Shown one piece after another: positions 42,503 through 51,783 of a stretch of DNA of 64,000 nt (the first letter of the stretch is position 1; every line of letters begins with the position of its first letter). The DNA lies in assembly GCA_958422985.1 (NCBI GenBank), contig CATZPY010000001.1, positions 66,401 to 130,400 on the forward strand, read 5' to 3'. The position numbers and the translations under genes were made by a program. The notes under the pieces were generated by a model. It ran no database searches and was not told the origin of the DNA. It saw nothing but the letters and a program-made list of their open reading frames with translations. This stretch comes from an uncultured Clostridium sp. (GTDB taxonomy: Bacteria > Bacillota > Clostridia > TANB77 > CAG-508).

Positions 42503-45100
42503 ATGGCTGAAACAAAAAATGATAGCAATAAGATAGAAAAAATGATTAATGATTTAGTAGAAAGAGCAAAAAAAGCTTCAAAAGAATACAGAAAGCTAAA
42601 TCAAGAGCAAGTAGATAATGTTGTAAAAGCGATGTCTATGGCTGGTTTAGAACATCATATGGAACTTGCAAAACTTGCAGTAGAAGAAACTGGAAGAGGG
42701 ATATATGAAGATAAAATAATAAAGAATATGTTTGCTACAGATTATATATATAATAGTATAAAAAATGAAAAAACAGTTGGAATAATAGAAGAAAATATAG
42801 AAGATGACTATGTAAAAATAGCAGAACCAATTGGGATAATTGCAGGAGTAACACCTGTTACAAACCCAACATCAACAGTAATGTTTAAATCAATTATTTC
42901 TGCAAAGGCAAGAAATGTAATTATATTTGGATTCCATCCATCTGCACAACAATGTAGTAAAAGAGCAGCAGAAATATTAAGAGAAGCTGCAGTAAAAGCA
43001 GGGGCTCCAAAAGATTGTATATTATGGATAGAAGAGCCATCTGTAGAAGCAACCAGTAGATTAATGAACCATCCAGATGTAAATTTAATATTAGCAACAG
43101 GTGGACCAGGTATGGTAAAATCTGCTTATTCATCTGGAAAACCAGCTTTAGGTGTTGGTCCTGGAAATGTACCATGTTACATAGATAAAACAGCTAAATT
43201 AAAAACATCTGTAAATGACTTAGTATTATCTAAATCATTTGATAATGGAATGATTTGTGCTTCTGAACAATCTGTATTAGTAGATGAAGCAATATATAAA
43301 GAATTTGAAGATTTAATGAAAAATGCTGGATGCTATTTTGTATCACCAGAAGAAAAAGAAAAATTAAAGGAAGTAATGTTTAATAAAGAAAAAGGATATG
43401 CATTACAATCTAAGATTCCGGGTCAAAGCCCATATAATATTGCAAAACAAGCTGGATTTGAAGTTCCAGAAAATACAAAAGTATTAGTAGTATATGAAGA
43501 GGGAATAGGGCCAGAATACCCATTTTCTAAAGAAAAATTAAGCCCAGTACTTTCATATTATATTGTAAAAGATAGTAAAGAAGGTATAGAAAAAGCAGAA
43601 AAATTACTAGAAAATGGTGGACTAGGACATTCTGCAGTTATACATTCAGAAGATGAAAATACAATAAAAGAATATGGAAAAAGAGTAAAGGCAAGTAGAA
43701 TCATTGTAAACCAACCATCATCACAAGGTGGGATAGGCGATATATATAATTCATTTACACCATCACTAACATTAGGATGTGGTACATTTGGAGGAAACTC
43801 TACAACAGATAATGTATCTGCATTAAATTTAGTAAATATTAAAAAGATGGGAAGAAGGAGAGTTAATATGCAATGGTTTAAAGTTCCAAAGAAAATATAT
43901 TTTGAAGCAGGTTCTATAAAATATTTAGAAGATATGAGAGATATAACAAGAGCTTTTATTGTAACAGATGAATCTATGGTTAAATTCGGATATGTTGATA
44001 AAGTGTTATATCATTTAAGAAAAAGACAAGATTATGTACATTCTGAAATCTTTTCAGATGTAGAGCCAGACCCATCTTTTGACACAGTTAAAAGAGGTGT
44101 AGAAGCAATGCAAAGATTTAATCCAGATGTAATTATTGCATTAGGTGGTGGTTCTGCAATAGATGCAGCTAAAGGAATGTGGCTTCTATATGAAGATCCT
44201 GAAGCAGATTTAGAAGGATTAAAATTAAAATTTATGGATATAAGAAAGCGTACATACGAATTCCCAGAGTTAGGAAAAAAATGCCAAATGGTTGCAATAC
44301 CTACAACATCTGGAACAGGTTCAGAAGTTACATCATTTGCAGTTATAACAGACAAACAAAAAGGAAGAAAATATCCACTAACAGCATACGAATTAACACC
44401 AAATGTAGCAATAGTTGATCCAGACTTTGTTGCAACACTTCCAAAAACTTTAACAGCAGATACAGGAATGGATGTTTTAACACATGCTTTAGAAGCATAT
44501 GTTTCTAACATGGCAAATGACTATTCAGATGCTTTAGCAGAAAAAGCAACAAAATTAGTATTCGAAAATTTAAAGGAAGCATATAACCACGGAGATAATA
44601 AATTTGCAAGAGAAAGAATGCACAATGCAAGTACAATGGCAGGTATGGCATTTACAAATGCATTTTTAGGAATATGCCACTCTATGGCACACAAATTAGG
44701 TGCAAAATTCCACTTACCACATGGTAGAATTAATGCAATTTTATTACCATATGTAGTAGAATATAATGGAAGTAAACCAACTAAATTTACATCATTCCCT
44801 AAATATGAATATTTTATAGCAGATGAAAAATATGCGCAAATAGCTAGAATGGTTGGCTTAAAAGCAGATACAGTAGAAGAGGGAGTACATTCTTTAGCAG
44901 AAGCAATCAGAAAATTAAATAAAGACTTAAATATACCAGCATCATTTAAAGAAGCAGGAGTAGACGAAAAGGAATTTTTAGACAATGTAGATGAATTAGC
45001 AGATAGAGCGTTTGAAGACCAATGTACACCTGCAAACCCAAGATTACCATTAGTAACAGAAATAAAGAAAATATTATTAGACAGCTATTATGGAAAATAA
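42503..45100 (+). CDS. adhE: Bifunctional aldehyde/alcohol dehydrogenase AdhE
   Basis: An 865-residue fermentative enzyme reducing acetyl-CoA to acetaldehyde and then ethanol with two NADH. The N-terminal aldehyde dehydrogenase has GGPGMVKSAYSSGKPALGVG and the catalytic Cys in NGMICASEQ near residue 252. A linker follows at about 450. The C-terminal iron alcohol dehydrogenase has GGGSAIDAAKG, TTSGTGSEVT, DVLTHALEAYVSN and ICHSMAHKLG with the iron-binding His residues. Both active sites appear complete. It has its own promoter and a strong terminator, as a single highly expressed gene. Confidence 0.97.
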   Translation: MAETKNDSNKIEKMINDLVERAKKASKEYRKLNQEQVDNVVKAMSMAGLEHHMELAKLAVEETGRGIYEDKIIKNMFATDYIYNSIKNEKTVGIIEENIEDDYVKIAEPIGIIAGVTPVTNPTSTVMFKSIISAKARNVIIFGFHPSAQQCSKRAAEILREAAVKAGAPKDCILWIEEPSVEATSRLMNHPDVNLILATGGPGMVKSAYSSGKPALGVGPGNVPCYIDKTAKLKTSVNDLVLSKSFDNGMICASEQSVLVDEAIYKEFEDLMKNAGCYFVSPEEKEKLKEVMFNKEKGYALQSKIPGQSPYNIAKQAGFEVPENTKVLVVYEEGIGPEYPFSKEKLSPVLSYYIVKDSKEGIEKAEKLLENGGLGHSAVIHSEDENTIKEYGKRVKASRIIVNQPSSQGGIGDIYNSFTPSLTLGCGTFGGNSTTDNVSALNLVNIKKMGRRRVNMQWFKVPKKIYFEAGSIKYLEDMRDITRAFIVTDESMVKFGYVDKVLYHLRKRQDYVHSEIFSDVEPDPSFDTVKRGVEAMQRFNPDVIIALGGGSAIDAAKGMWLLYEDPEADLEGLKLKFMDIRKRTYEFPELGKKCQMVAIPTTSGTGSEVTSFAVITDKQKGRKYPLTAYELTPNVAIVDPDFVATLPKTLTADTGMDVLTHALEAYVSNMANDYSDALAEKATKLVFENLKEAYNHGDNKFARERMHNASTMAGMAFTNAFLGICHSMAHKLGAKFHLPHGRINAILLPYVVEYNGSKPTKFTSFPKYEYFIADEKYAQIARMVGLKADTVEEGVHSLAEAIRKLNKDLNIPASFKEAGVDEKEFLDNVDELADRAFEDQCTPANPRLPLVTEIKKILLDSYYGK

Positions 45101-45110
45101 ATATCGAGAT

Positions 45111-45147
45111 ATCGGGATTAGAGGACGGTCCTAAAAATTCCGGTTAT
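45111..45147. repeat. Dispersed palindromic repeat family 1, copy 7
   Basis: TATCGGGATTAGAGGACGGT, then CCTAAAAATTCCGGTTAT; 11 bases after the adhE stop. Confidence 0.75.
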
Positions 45148-45169
45148 GAAGTATAATATGAAAATAAAG

Positions 45170-45208
45170 AAAAATGTGATAGTTTTTATAACTATCACAT
45201 TTTTTTTA
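45170..45208 (+). terminator. adhE terminator
   Basis: AAAATGTGATAGT and ACTATCACATTTTTTTT form a perfect stem with a T run. Confidence 0.9.
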
Positions 45209-45240
45209 AATAAATGAATTTAAGTTTAATAATAAATAAG

Positions 45241-45278
45241 GAACTGGGATTTTACTCTTAAGTCCATTAATTTCGGTT
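45241..45278. repeat. Dispersed palindromic repeat family 1, copy 8 (degenerate)
   Basis: GAACTGGGATTTTACTCTTA, then AGTCCATTAATTTCGGTT; abuts the 3' end of aspS. Confidence 0.55.
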
Positions 45279-45282
45279 GACT

Positions 45283-47040
45283 CTATTCTAGTCTAATGTG
45301 AATATCTCTTAACTGTTCTCTAGAAATAAAGCTAGGAGCATCCATCATTAAATCTTGAGCTTTGCTGTTTAAAGGAAAAGCAATAACTTCTCGAATATTT
45401 TTTGCTCCAGTAAGAAGCATAATTATTCTATCTATTCCAGGTGCTATTCCAGCATGTGGTGGAGCTCCAAATTGAAAAGCTGTATATAAAGCTCCAAATC
45501 TTTCTTTTACTTGCTTTTCAGAATATCCAGCAATTTCGAAAGCTTTAAGCATTATTTCTATATTGTGATTTCTAACTGCACCAGAAGAAAGTTCTATACC
45601 ATTACAAACTATATCATATTGGTATGCTGTTATATCTAAAGGTGACTTAGTAGATAAAGACTCTAAACCTCCTTGTGGCATAGAAAAAGGGTTATGACTA
45701 AAAGTGATATTGCCATGTTCATCTAGTTCATACATTGGAAAATCTACAATCCAACAAAAACTAAATACACTATCATCAATTAATCCTAAACGTTTTCCAA
45801 GTTCATTTCTAATTTCACCAGATAAAGTATTAACAAGTTTTGGAGATTCTGCAATAAAGAATAGGCAATCACCCGGTTTAGAATTTGTTCGTTTTATAAG
45901 TTCTAGCCTAGAACTATCTGGTATAAATTTTGCAATAGGACCTTGGAATGTGCCATCTTCTAAAATACGAAGCCAAGCTAATCCTTTAGCTTTACACTCT
46001 TTTATTGCGTAGTCTGTCATACCTTCGAAAAAGCTTCTTGGTTCTTCTGCAACATCATGTGCAGAAATAGTTCTTACTAATTTGCCTTTAAAAGCATTTA
46101 AAGTTACACTTTCATCTTCAAAAATATCTGTAACATCAACAATAACTAAAGGGTTTCTTAAGTCTGGTTTGTCTGAGCCATATTTAAGCATAGCATCTTT
46201 ATAAGCTATTCTTGGGAATGGATACTTTATTATTTTTTTATCTGAAAACTTTGTAAATGTTTTGTATATAACAGGTTCTATAACACTAAATACATCCTCT
46301 TGTGAAGCATAGCTCATTTCCATGTCTAATTGATAAAACTCACCAGGAGTACGATCTGCTCTAGAATCTTCATCTCTAAAGCAAGGTGCAATTTGGAAGT
46401 ATTTATCAAAACCAGAAACCATTAGTAATTGCTTAAACTGTTGAGGAGCCTGTGGAAGTGCATAAAATTTTCCGCTATGAATTCTGCTAGGAACTAAGTA
46501 GTCACGAGCTCCTTCTGGAGAAGAACTTGTAAGTATAGGTGTTTGAATTTCTAAAAAATCTTGTTTTATCATTTCCTCTCTTAAAAATTGTATTACTTTA
46601 CTACGTAAAATAATATTAGATTTCAATTTTTCGTTTCTTAAATCTAAGTAACGATATTTTAATCGTAAATCTTCTCTAATTTCATTATCTGAGTTTACCT
46701 CGAAAGGTAAATCTGCAGTTCTTTTTCCTAAAATTTTGATGTCATCAATATAAATTTCTACAAGACCTGTTTTTATCTTTTCGTTTATGGTATCGGCATT
46801 TCTTTTTCTAACAATACCTTCTACAGATACAGAAGATTCGATAGGAATATGTGAGGCGAAATCTACAATATTAGATTCTGCAGAAGTTACAACTTGTGTA
46901 ATTCCATACATATCACGTATATCTAAAAATACTAAACCTCCTAAATCTCGAATTGTTTGCACGAATCCTGCAATTTTTACTTTTTTTCCGACATCTGCTA
47001 GTGTGATGTCACCACATGTGTGTGTTTTGTACTTTTCCAT
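45283..47040 (-). CDS. aspS: Aspartyl-tRNA synthetase (bacterial type, probably non-discriminating)
   Basis: A 585-residue class II synthetase: anticodon-binding OB domain (HTCGDITLADVGKKVKIAGF), catalytic motif 2 with FRDEDSRADRTPGEF, GAD insertion domain, and motif 3 GAPPHAGIAPGIDRI. It charges Asp onto tRNA-Asp. Since gatCAB is encoded on the other side of the leader, it probably also charges tRNA-Asn for transamidation; that is inference. The start ATG at 47040 follows AGGAGGTTTAT; the longer frame from 47070 lacks a ribosome site. Expression is under a T-box leader (47126-47370) with its own promoter. Confidence 0.95.
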   Translation of the reverse strand: MEKYKTHTCGDITLADVGKKVKIAGFVQTIRDLGGLVFLDIRDMYGITQVVTSAESNIVDFASHIPIESSVSVEGIVRKRNADTINEKIKTGLVEIYIDDIKILGKRTADLPFEVNSDNEIREDLRLKYRYLDLRNEKLKSNIILRSKVIQFLREEMIKQDFLEIQTPILTSSSPEGARDYLVPSRIHSGKFYALPQAPQQFKQLLMVSGFDKYFQIAPCFRDEDSRADRTPGEFYQLDMEMSYASQEDVFSVIEPVIYKTFTKFSDKKIIKYPFPRIAYKDAMLKYGSDKPDLRNPLVIVDVTDIFEDESVTLNAFKGKLVRTISAHDVAEEPRSFFEGMTDYAIKECKAKGLAWLRILEDGTFQGPIAKFIPDSSRLELIKRTNSKPGDCLFFIAESPKLVNTLSGEIRNELGKRLGLIDDSVFSFCWIVDFPMYELDEHGNITFSHNPFSMPQGGLESLSTKSPLDITAYQYDIVCNGIELSSGAVRNHNIEIMLKAFEIAGYSEKQVKERFGALYTAFQFGAPPHAGIAPGIDRIIMLLTGAKNIREVIAFPLNSKAQDLMMDAPSFISREQLRDIHIRLE

Positions 47041-47125
47041 AATAAACCTCCTAAATATTGGATTTTCCAATTATAAACCACATATACAAATAAAAAATTT
47101 TAACTGTGGTTTTATATGATAGGCA

Positions 47126-47370
47126 TCAAAAAATCCCTATCATATATTGTAATATGATAGGGACGAAATACTTTCCGCGGTGCCACCCTATATTGAAAAC
47201 ATGGTTTATTAGTTTTCCTCTTAATTTATTAAATTTAAATAAAAACAATGTGTTATTCAATTGCGTTTTTCTAAAAGGGCTTCCAGCCTCTAGACCCTTA
47301 ATCTCTATTAGCAACTTGCAAAAGCTCGTCATTGTTTACATAGGAATTTGGTAATGTGTTAAATATAGTT
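47126..47370 (-). promoter_or_regulatory. T-box leader of aspS, apparent Asn (AAC) specifier
   Basis: On the minus strand the T-box core AGGGTGGCACCGCGG lies at 47189-47175. The terminator CCCTATCATATTA...ATATGATAGGG with a T run lies at about 47163-47131. Stem I is closed by AAACAATG (47337-47330) and CATTGTTT (47250-47243). Just inside its 3' strand the sequence reads UUGAAUAACACAUUG. AAC (47254-47252) is the best specifier, with GAA next to it; no GAC or GAU is present there. Uncharged tRNA binding would favour antitermination. Confidence 0.85.
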
Positions 47371-47391
47371 TACCATAATGCCTATAAAATT

Positions 47392-47420
47392 ATTTTACAT
47401 AGTATTTGCAAATTTGTCAA
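47392..47420 (-). promoter_or_regulatory. aspS promoter
   Basis: On the minus strand TTGACA (47420-47415), 17-base spacer, TAAAAT (47397-47392), upstream of the T-box leader. Confidence 0.75.
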
Positions 47421-47446
47421 TGTTTATTTAAAATATTATGGTAAAC

Positions 47447-47476
47447 TTGACTTTTAGAAATAAATGAATATATAAT
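47447..47476 (+). promoter_or_regulatory. gatCAB promoter
   Basis: TTGACT (47447-47452), 18-base spacer, TATAAT (47471-47476), divergent from the aspS promoter 27 bases away. Confidence 0.7.
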
Positions 47477-47508
47477 AAATGCGATATAAAACGCAAGGAG
47501 ATGAAGGT

Positions 47509-47805
47509 ATGAGTAAAAATACAGTAAGTAAAGATGAATTATTACACATTGCGAAATTAGCTGACTTAAATATTAAAGAAGAAGAAATGGATAAATATTT
47601 AGAAAATTTGCAAGAAATATTAAATTTTGCAGATATAATAAATAAAGCAGATGTAAACAATTTAGATATTACAATTGGTGCAAATGAAAATAAAAATGAG
47701 TTTAGAAAAGATGAAGTAAAAGAATTTGGAGATTTAGAAGCATTACTTCAAAATGCACCAAGTAAAGAACAAAATATGTTTAAAATTCCAAAAGTTATAA
47801 ATTAA
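47509..47805 (+). CDS. gatC: Asp/Glu-tRNA amidotransferase subunit C
   Basis: A 98-residue subunit that wraps around GatA and stabilises the complex: KDELLHIAKLADLNIKEEE, a central helix, then RKDEVKEFGDLEALLQNAP and the tail FKIPKVIN. Start ATG at 47509 follows AAGGAG; the earlier ATG at 47479 lies beside the -10 element. First gene of gatCAB, 40 bases before gatA. Confidence 0.9.
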   Translation: MSKNTVSKDELLHIAKLADLNIKEEEMDKYLENLQEILNFADIINKADVNNLDITIGANENKNEFRKDEVKEFGDLEALLQNAPSKEQNMFKIPKVIN

Positions 47806-47845
47806 TAGGTAAATACCTAAGCCAATATAAATAAAGGAGGCAAAT

Positions 47846-49315
47846 ATGAATATTACAGAATTAACAGTACATGAGCTTAAAGAAAAATTAGAGAAAAAAG
47901 AGCTTACAAGTTATGAAATTACAAAAGCATATATAGAAAAAATAGAAGAAAAAGAAAAAGATGTACAAGCTTTTGTTACAACTTTAGAAAAAGATGCTTT
48001 AGAAAAAGCAGAAGAAATAGATAAAAAAATAGCAAATGGAGAAATTATAGAAAAATTAGCTGGAATTCCAATAGGAATTAAAGATAATATATGTACAAAA
48101 GGTGTTAAAACAACATGTTCTTCAAAAATGCTAGAGAACTTTATTGCACCATATGATGCAACAGTTATGGAAAAAATAAATTCGGAAAATCTTATAAATT
48201 TAGGAAAATTAAATATGGACGAATTTGCTATGGGTGGTTCAACAGAACATTCATATTTTCATGTTACAAGAAACCCATGGAACTTAAATAAAGTACCAGG
48301 TGGATCTTCAGGAGGATCTGCTGCAGCTGTAGCAGCTGGAATGGTACCATGGGCATTAGGAACAGATACAGGAGGATCTATAAGAGAGCCAGCTAGTTTT
48401 TGTGGTGTTGTAGGATTAAAACCAACTTATGGTTTAGTTTCAAGATATGGTGTTGTAGCATTTGCATCATCATTAGACCAAGTTGGACCAATTACAAAAG
48501 ATGTAACAGACTCAGCAATGCTTCTTAATATAATCACAGGAAAAGACAAAATGGATTCAACATCTGTAGAAAGACCAAAGGTTGATTATACAAAAGCATT
48601 AAAGAATGATATTAAAGGTTTAAAAATAGCAGTTCCAAAAGAATTATTTGCTGAAGGAATAAATGAAGAAGTAAAAGCAAGTTTAGAAAAAGCGATAGAA
48701 ACATATAAAAAGCTAGGAGCAGAAATTTCAGAAGTTTCTTTAAATATAGCAGAGTATGCTTTGGCTTCATACTATATAATTGCTTGTGCAGAGGCAAGTT
48801 CAAATTTAGGTAGATTTGATGGAGTTAGATATGGGCATAGAGCGAAAGAATTTAATAATTTAAAAGAACTATATAGAAATTCTAGAACAGAAGGTTTTGG
48901 ACCAGAAGTTAAAAGGAGAATAATATTAGGAACATATGTATTAAGCTCAGGATATTATGATGCATATTACAAAAAGGCACAACAAGTACGTACATTGGTT
49001 ATGAATAAATTTAAGAGTGTATTTGACAATTATGATGTTATTTTAACACCAACATCACCAACAGTTGCTTTTGATATTGGTTCTAAAATTAATGATCCAC
49101 TTGCAATGTATTTAGCAGATATTTGTACAGTTTCTGTAAATATTGCAGGACTTCCTGGAATATCTATTCCATGTGGTGTAGATAAAGAGGGAATGCCAAT
49201 TGGTATGCAATTAATTGGAAATAGATTTACAGAGGAAACATTATTAAACGCTGCATATACTTTCGAACAAAAAGTACAATTTAGAGAAAAATATAAACCG
49301 GAATTTAAAAAGTAG
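47846..49315 (+). CDS. gatA: Asp/Glu-tRNA amidotransferase subunit A
   Basis: A 489-residue amidase-signature glutaminase. The catalytic Lys lies in [10 protein letters not shown] near residue 78, and the Ser-cisSer-Lys triad in [12 protein letters not shown] and [16 protein letters not shown]. It releases ammonia from glutamine and passes it through the complex to GatB, which converts Asp-tRNA-Asn to Asn-tRNA-Asn and Glu-tRNA-Gln to Gln-tRNA-Gln. Normal length; 12 bases before gatB, so one operon. Confidence 0.97.
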   Translation: MNITELTVHELKEKLEKKELTSYEITKAYIEKIEEKEKDVQAFVTTLEKDALEKAEEIDKKIANGEIIEKLAGIPIGIKDNICTKGVKTTCSSKMLENFIAPYDATVMEKINSENLINLGKLNMDEFAMGGSTEHSYFHVTRNPWNLNKVPGGSSGGSAAAVAAGMVPWALGTDTGGSIREPASFCGVVGLKPTYGLVSRYGVVAFASSLDQVGPITKDVTDSAMLLNIITGKDKMDSTSVERPKVDYTKALKNDIKGLKIAVPKELFAEGINEEVKASLEKAIETYKKLGAEISEVSLNIAEYALASYYIIACAEASSNLGRFDGVRYGHRAKEFNNLKELYRNSRTEGFGPEVKRRIILGTYVLSSGYYDAYYKKAQQVRTLVMNKFKSVFDNYDVILTPTSPTVAFDIGSKINDPLAMYLADICTVSVNIAGLPGISIPCGVDKEGMPIGMQLIGNRFTEETLLNAAYTFEQKVQFREKYKPEFKK

Positions 49316-49326
49316 TAAGGAGGAAA

Positions 49327-50772
49327 ATGATGGTAATAGATGGTTATGAAGTAGTAATAGGTCTAGAAGTTCATGCAGAACTTTCTACAAAAACAAAAAT
49401 ATTTTGCTCATGCCCTACAACATTTGGTGCAGAGCCTAATACACATACTTGCCCAATTTGTATGGGAATGCCAGGAACACTTCCTGTACTAAATGAAAAA
49501 GTTGTAGAATATGCAGTAAAAGCAGGTCTTGCAACAAATTGTGAAATAGAAAGAAATAGTAAAAACGATAGAAAAAATTATTTTTACCCAGACTTACCAA
49601 AAGCATATCAAATATCTCAATTTGATAAACCGTTGTGTAATAATGGATATATCGAAATAGAAGATGATGAAGGAAATAAAAAGAAAGTAAGACTTTTAAG
49701 AATTCATATAGAAGAGGATGCAGGTAAGCTAAATCATGATGAGTTTGCTGGAGGAAGTTTAGTAGATCTAAACAGAGCAGGAGTTCCATTAATAGAAATA
49801 GTGTCTGAGCCAGATTTACGTTCAAGTGGCGAAGCTGATAGATATTTGAAAAAACTAAAATCTATATTAGAATATATAGAAGTGTCAGATTGTAAAATGC
49901 AAGAAGGTTCTTTAAGGGCTGATGTAAATGTGTCTGTAAGAAAAGTAGGAGACACAAAATTTGGAACAAGAACAGAAATGAAAAATATGAACTCTTTTAA
50001 ATCAATAACAAGAGCAATAGAATACGAAGTAAAAAGACAAATTGATGTTTTAGAAGATGGTGGAAAAGTAGAACAAGAAACTTTAAGATGGGATGATGTA
50101 TCTGGAAAGACATTTTCTATGAGAGATAAAGAAGATGCACAAGATTATAGATATTTCCCAGATCCAGACTTAGTTGCAATTAGTTTATCAGAAGAATATA
50201 TAGAAAATATAAAAAATAATTTACCAGAACTTCCAGAAAGTAGAAAAGAAAGATATATTAACGAATACAATTTATCTGAAAAAGATGCAAATATTATAAC
50301 AGGTTCTAAATATTTGTCAGATTTATTTGAAGATGCAAGTGAAGTATGTGGAAATAGAAAGGCTGTTAACAACTGGATAATTTCTGATATTTCTAGAATT
50401 TTAAATGAAAAAGAATTAGAACCAGACCAAATACCATTTAAAGCAGAGCATTTAGGGCATTTAGTAGAATTAATAGATAAAGGAACAATTAGTTCTAGTA
50501 TTGGTAAAAAGGTAATAGAAGAATTGTTTGAAAATCCAGCAGAGCCAGAAGAAATTATAAAAGAAAAAGGTTGGATACAAATTTCAGACGAAGGAGCAAT
50601 AAAAGAAGTTGTACTAAAAGTATTAGAAGAAAATCCAAATTCTGTAAGCGACTATAAGGCAGGAAAAGATAGAGCACTAGGATTCTTAGTAGGACAAGCA
50701 ATGAAGCTAACTAAAGGAAAAGCAAATCCACAAATGTTAAATAAAATGCTAAAAGACGAATTAAGTAAATAA
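49327..50772 (+). CDS. gatB: Asp/Glu-tRNA amidotransferase subunit B
   Basis: A 481-residue kinase-amidotransferase subunit. The signature YEVVIGLEVHAEL is followed by CPTTFG...CPICMGMPGTLPV (zinc Cys residues), RKNYFYPDLPKAYQISQ, LNRAGVPLIEIVSEPD and DYRYFPDPDL. A helical and YqeY-like C-terminal domain completes it. It phosphorylates and then amidates the misacylated tRNA. A complete gatCAB suggests at least one of AsnRS or GlnRS is missing in this organism. Confidence 0.97.
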   Translation: MMVIDGYEVVIGLEVHAELSTKTKIFCSCPTTFGAEPNTHTCPICMGMPGTLPVLNEKVVEYAVKAGLATNCEIERNSKNDRKNYFYPDLPKAYQISQFDKPLCNNGYIEIEDDEGNKKKVRLLRIHIEEDAGKLNHDEFAGGSLVDLNRAGVPLIEIVSEPDLRSSGEADRYLKKLKSILEYIEVSDCKMQEGSLRADVNVSVRKVGDTKFGTRTEMKNMNSFKSITRAIEYEVKRQIDVLEDGGKVEQETLRWDDVSGKTFSMRDKEDAQDYRYFPDPDLVAISLSEEYIENIKNNLPELPESRKERYINEYNLSEKDANIITGSKYLSDLFEDASEVCGNRKAVNNWIISDISRILNEKELEPDQIPFKAEHLGHLVELIDKGTISSSIGKKVIEELFENPAEPEEIIKEKGWIQISDEGAIKEVVLKVLEENPNSVSDYKAGKDRALGFLVGQAMKLTKGKANPQMLNKMLKDELSK

Positions 50773-50777
50773 CTTAT

Positions 50778-50834
50778 AAAACCGGGATTAAGGATGCCTC
50801 CGAAATCGGAGGACAGACCTTAAAATCCCGGTTA
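50778..50834. repeat. Dispersed palindromic repeat family 1, copy 9, with nested hairpin
   Basis: Outer arms AAACCGGGATTAAGG and CCTTAAAATCCCGGTT; in the middle an extra perfect hairpin CCTCCGAAATCGGAGG (50797-50812). It lies between convergent gatB and the 50832 gene and reaches the latter's stop. Confidence 0.8.
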
Positions 50835-51056
50835 ATTTAATTCTTCTTTTATTTTAGAAAAAGCAAAGCCTCCAAATAGAAAACAAAAGAAATATGTAGT
50901 GCCAGCTTGAAATAATAATACTCCAATATGGTATATAAGAGGATGTAAATAAAAGAAATTATAGTATGTTAATGTTAGAATTGACAATAATAAGATAAAA
51001 GAAGAAAATATAATTCCATAATGTACAATCTTTTTGGCTGAATTATCTATTTGCAT
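50832..51056 (-). CDS. Small two-helix membrane protein of unknown function
   Basis: A protein of about 74 residues with two hydrophobic helices (about 12-32 and 42-66) joined by a short aromatic loop, and a charged tail KIKEELN. An ATG at 51056 and a TTG at 51062 are both possible starts; AAGGAA upstream suits the TTG slightly better. It resembles small AtpI-like proteins in topology only, with no motif and no ATP synthase genes nearby. No function proposed. Confidence 0.5.
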   Translation of the reverse strand: MQIDNSAKKIVHYGIIFSSFILLLSILTLTYYNFFYLHPLIYHIGVLLFQAGTTYFFCFLFGGFAFSKIKEELN

Positions 51057-51244
51057 TTGCAATCACGTTCCTTCCTTAATTAGGGTAGTTTTATAATGAA
51101 TTTTATTATAGAAATCATCTTCTAATAATTATAGAATAACATAAAAGAGATAGTAAAACAAATGAAATAATTACCAAATGAAAGCTTCTATAATATAAGA
51201 AAAGTGACTTTGTGACATGTGCATTTCGCTTCGCGAATATACAA

Positions 51245-51283
51245 TAAAAAAAGAAGACGTCTATTAAAATAGAGTCTTCAAAT
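51245..51283 (-). terminator. rpsT terminator
   Basis: On the minus strand GAAGACTCTATT, TTA, AATAGACGTCTTC and then a T run, about 40 bases after the rpsT stop. Confidence 0.8.
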
Positions 51284-51321
51284 AAAAACTATGCATAATT
51301 TTTATTATAAATTATAAGCAA

Positions 51322-51588
51322 TTAAGCTTTTGCAGCATTTAACTTTTTAGAAAGTTGAGATTTTTTTCTAGCTGCTGTGTTTTTTACTATAACACCTTTA
51401 GCACAAGCTTGATCTATTTTCTTTGTAGCAAAAGAAGTTAATGTTACAGCTTCTTCCATATTTTTAGAATCTATAGCAGCTTCTGCTTTTTTTATAGCTG
51501 TTTTGTATCCAGATTTTATGCTATTATTTCTCATAGTTTTTTTCTTGATAACTTCAACTCTTTTTTTAGCTGATTTTATATTTGGCAT
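51322..51588 (-). CDS. rpsT: Ribosomal protein S20
   Basis: An 88-residue basic helical protein of the small subunit that binds 16S rRNA early in assembly. MPNIKSAKKRVEVIKKKTMR is followed by a second helix and the conserved IVKNTAARKKSQLSKKL end. The start at 51588 (MPNI) is preferred to 51597, which adds three residues and lies in the AGGAGG site. Monocistronic, with its own promoter and terminator. Confidence 0.97.
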   Translation of the reverse strand: MPNIKSAKKRVEVIKKKTMRNNSIKSGYKTAIKKAEAAIDSKNMEEAVTLTSFATKKIDQACAKGVIVKNTAARKKSQLSKKLNAAKA

Positions 51589-51659
51589 CCAAAACACCTC
51601 CTTGTTAATTTTTTAAACTAGCATATTAAGTAATAAATGCCTTAATATACGCGCTTAAT

Positions 51660-51688
51660 ATTTTACCATGAAATGCTAAAATTAGCAA
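51660..51688 (-). promoter_or_regulatory. rpsT promoter
   Basis: On the minus strand TTGCTA (51688-51683), 17-base spacer, TAAAAT (51665-51660). Confidence 0.6.
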
Positions 51689-51783
51689 GTATTTTAGTAA
51701 AAAATATACAATTTACCATAAAATATTGTATTCTAAAAAATCATGTGATATAGTAAAAAAGAATAAAAAAAGGAGGTCTTAAT

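Noticed and set aside
44032..44985. Two long minus-strand frames opposite adhE
   Set aside because: They are shadows of the strongly conserved dehydrogenase frame; no start signal or family.
50832..51056. Small membrane gene as AtpI of an ATP synthase operon
   Set aside because: Only the two-helix topology agrees; no atp genes are present and no AtpI motif is seen.
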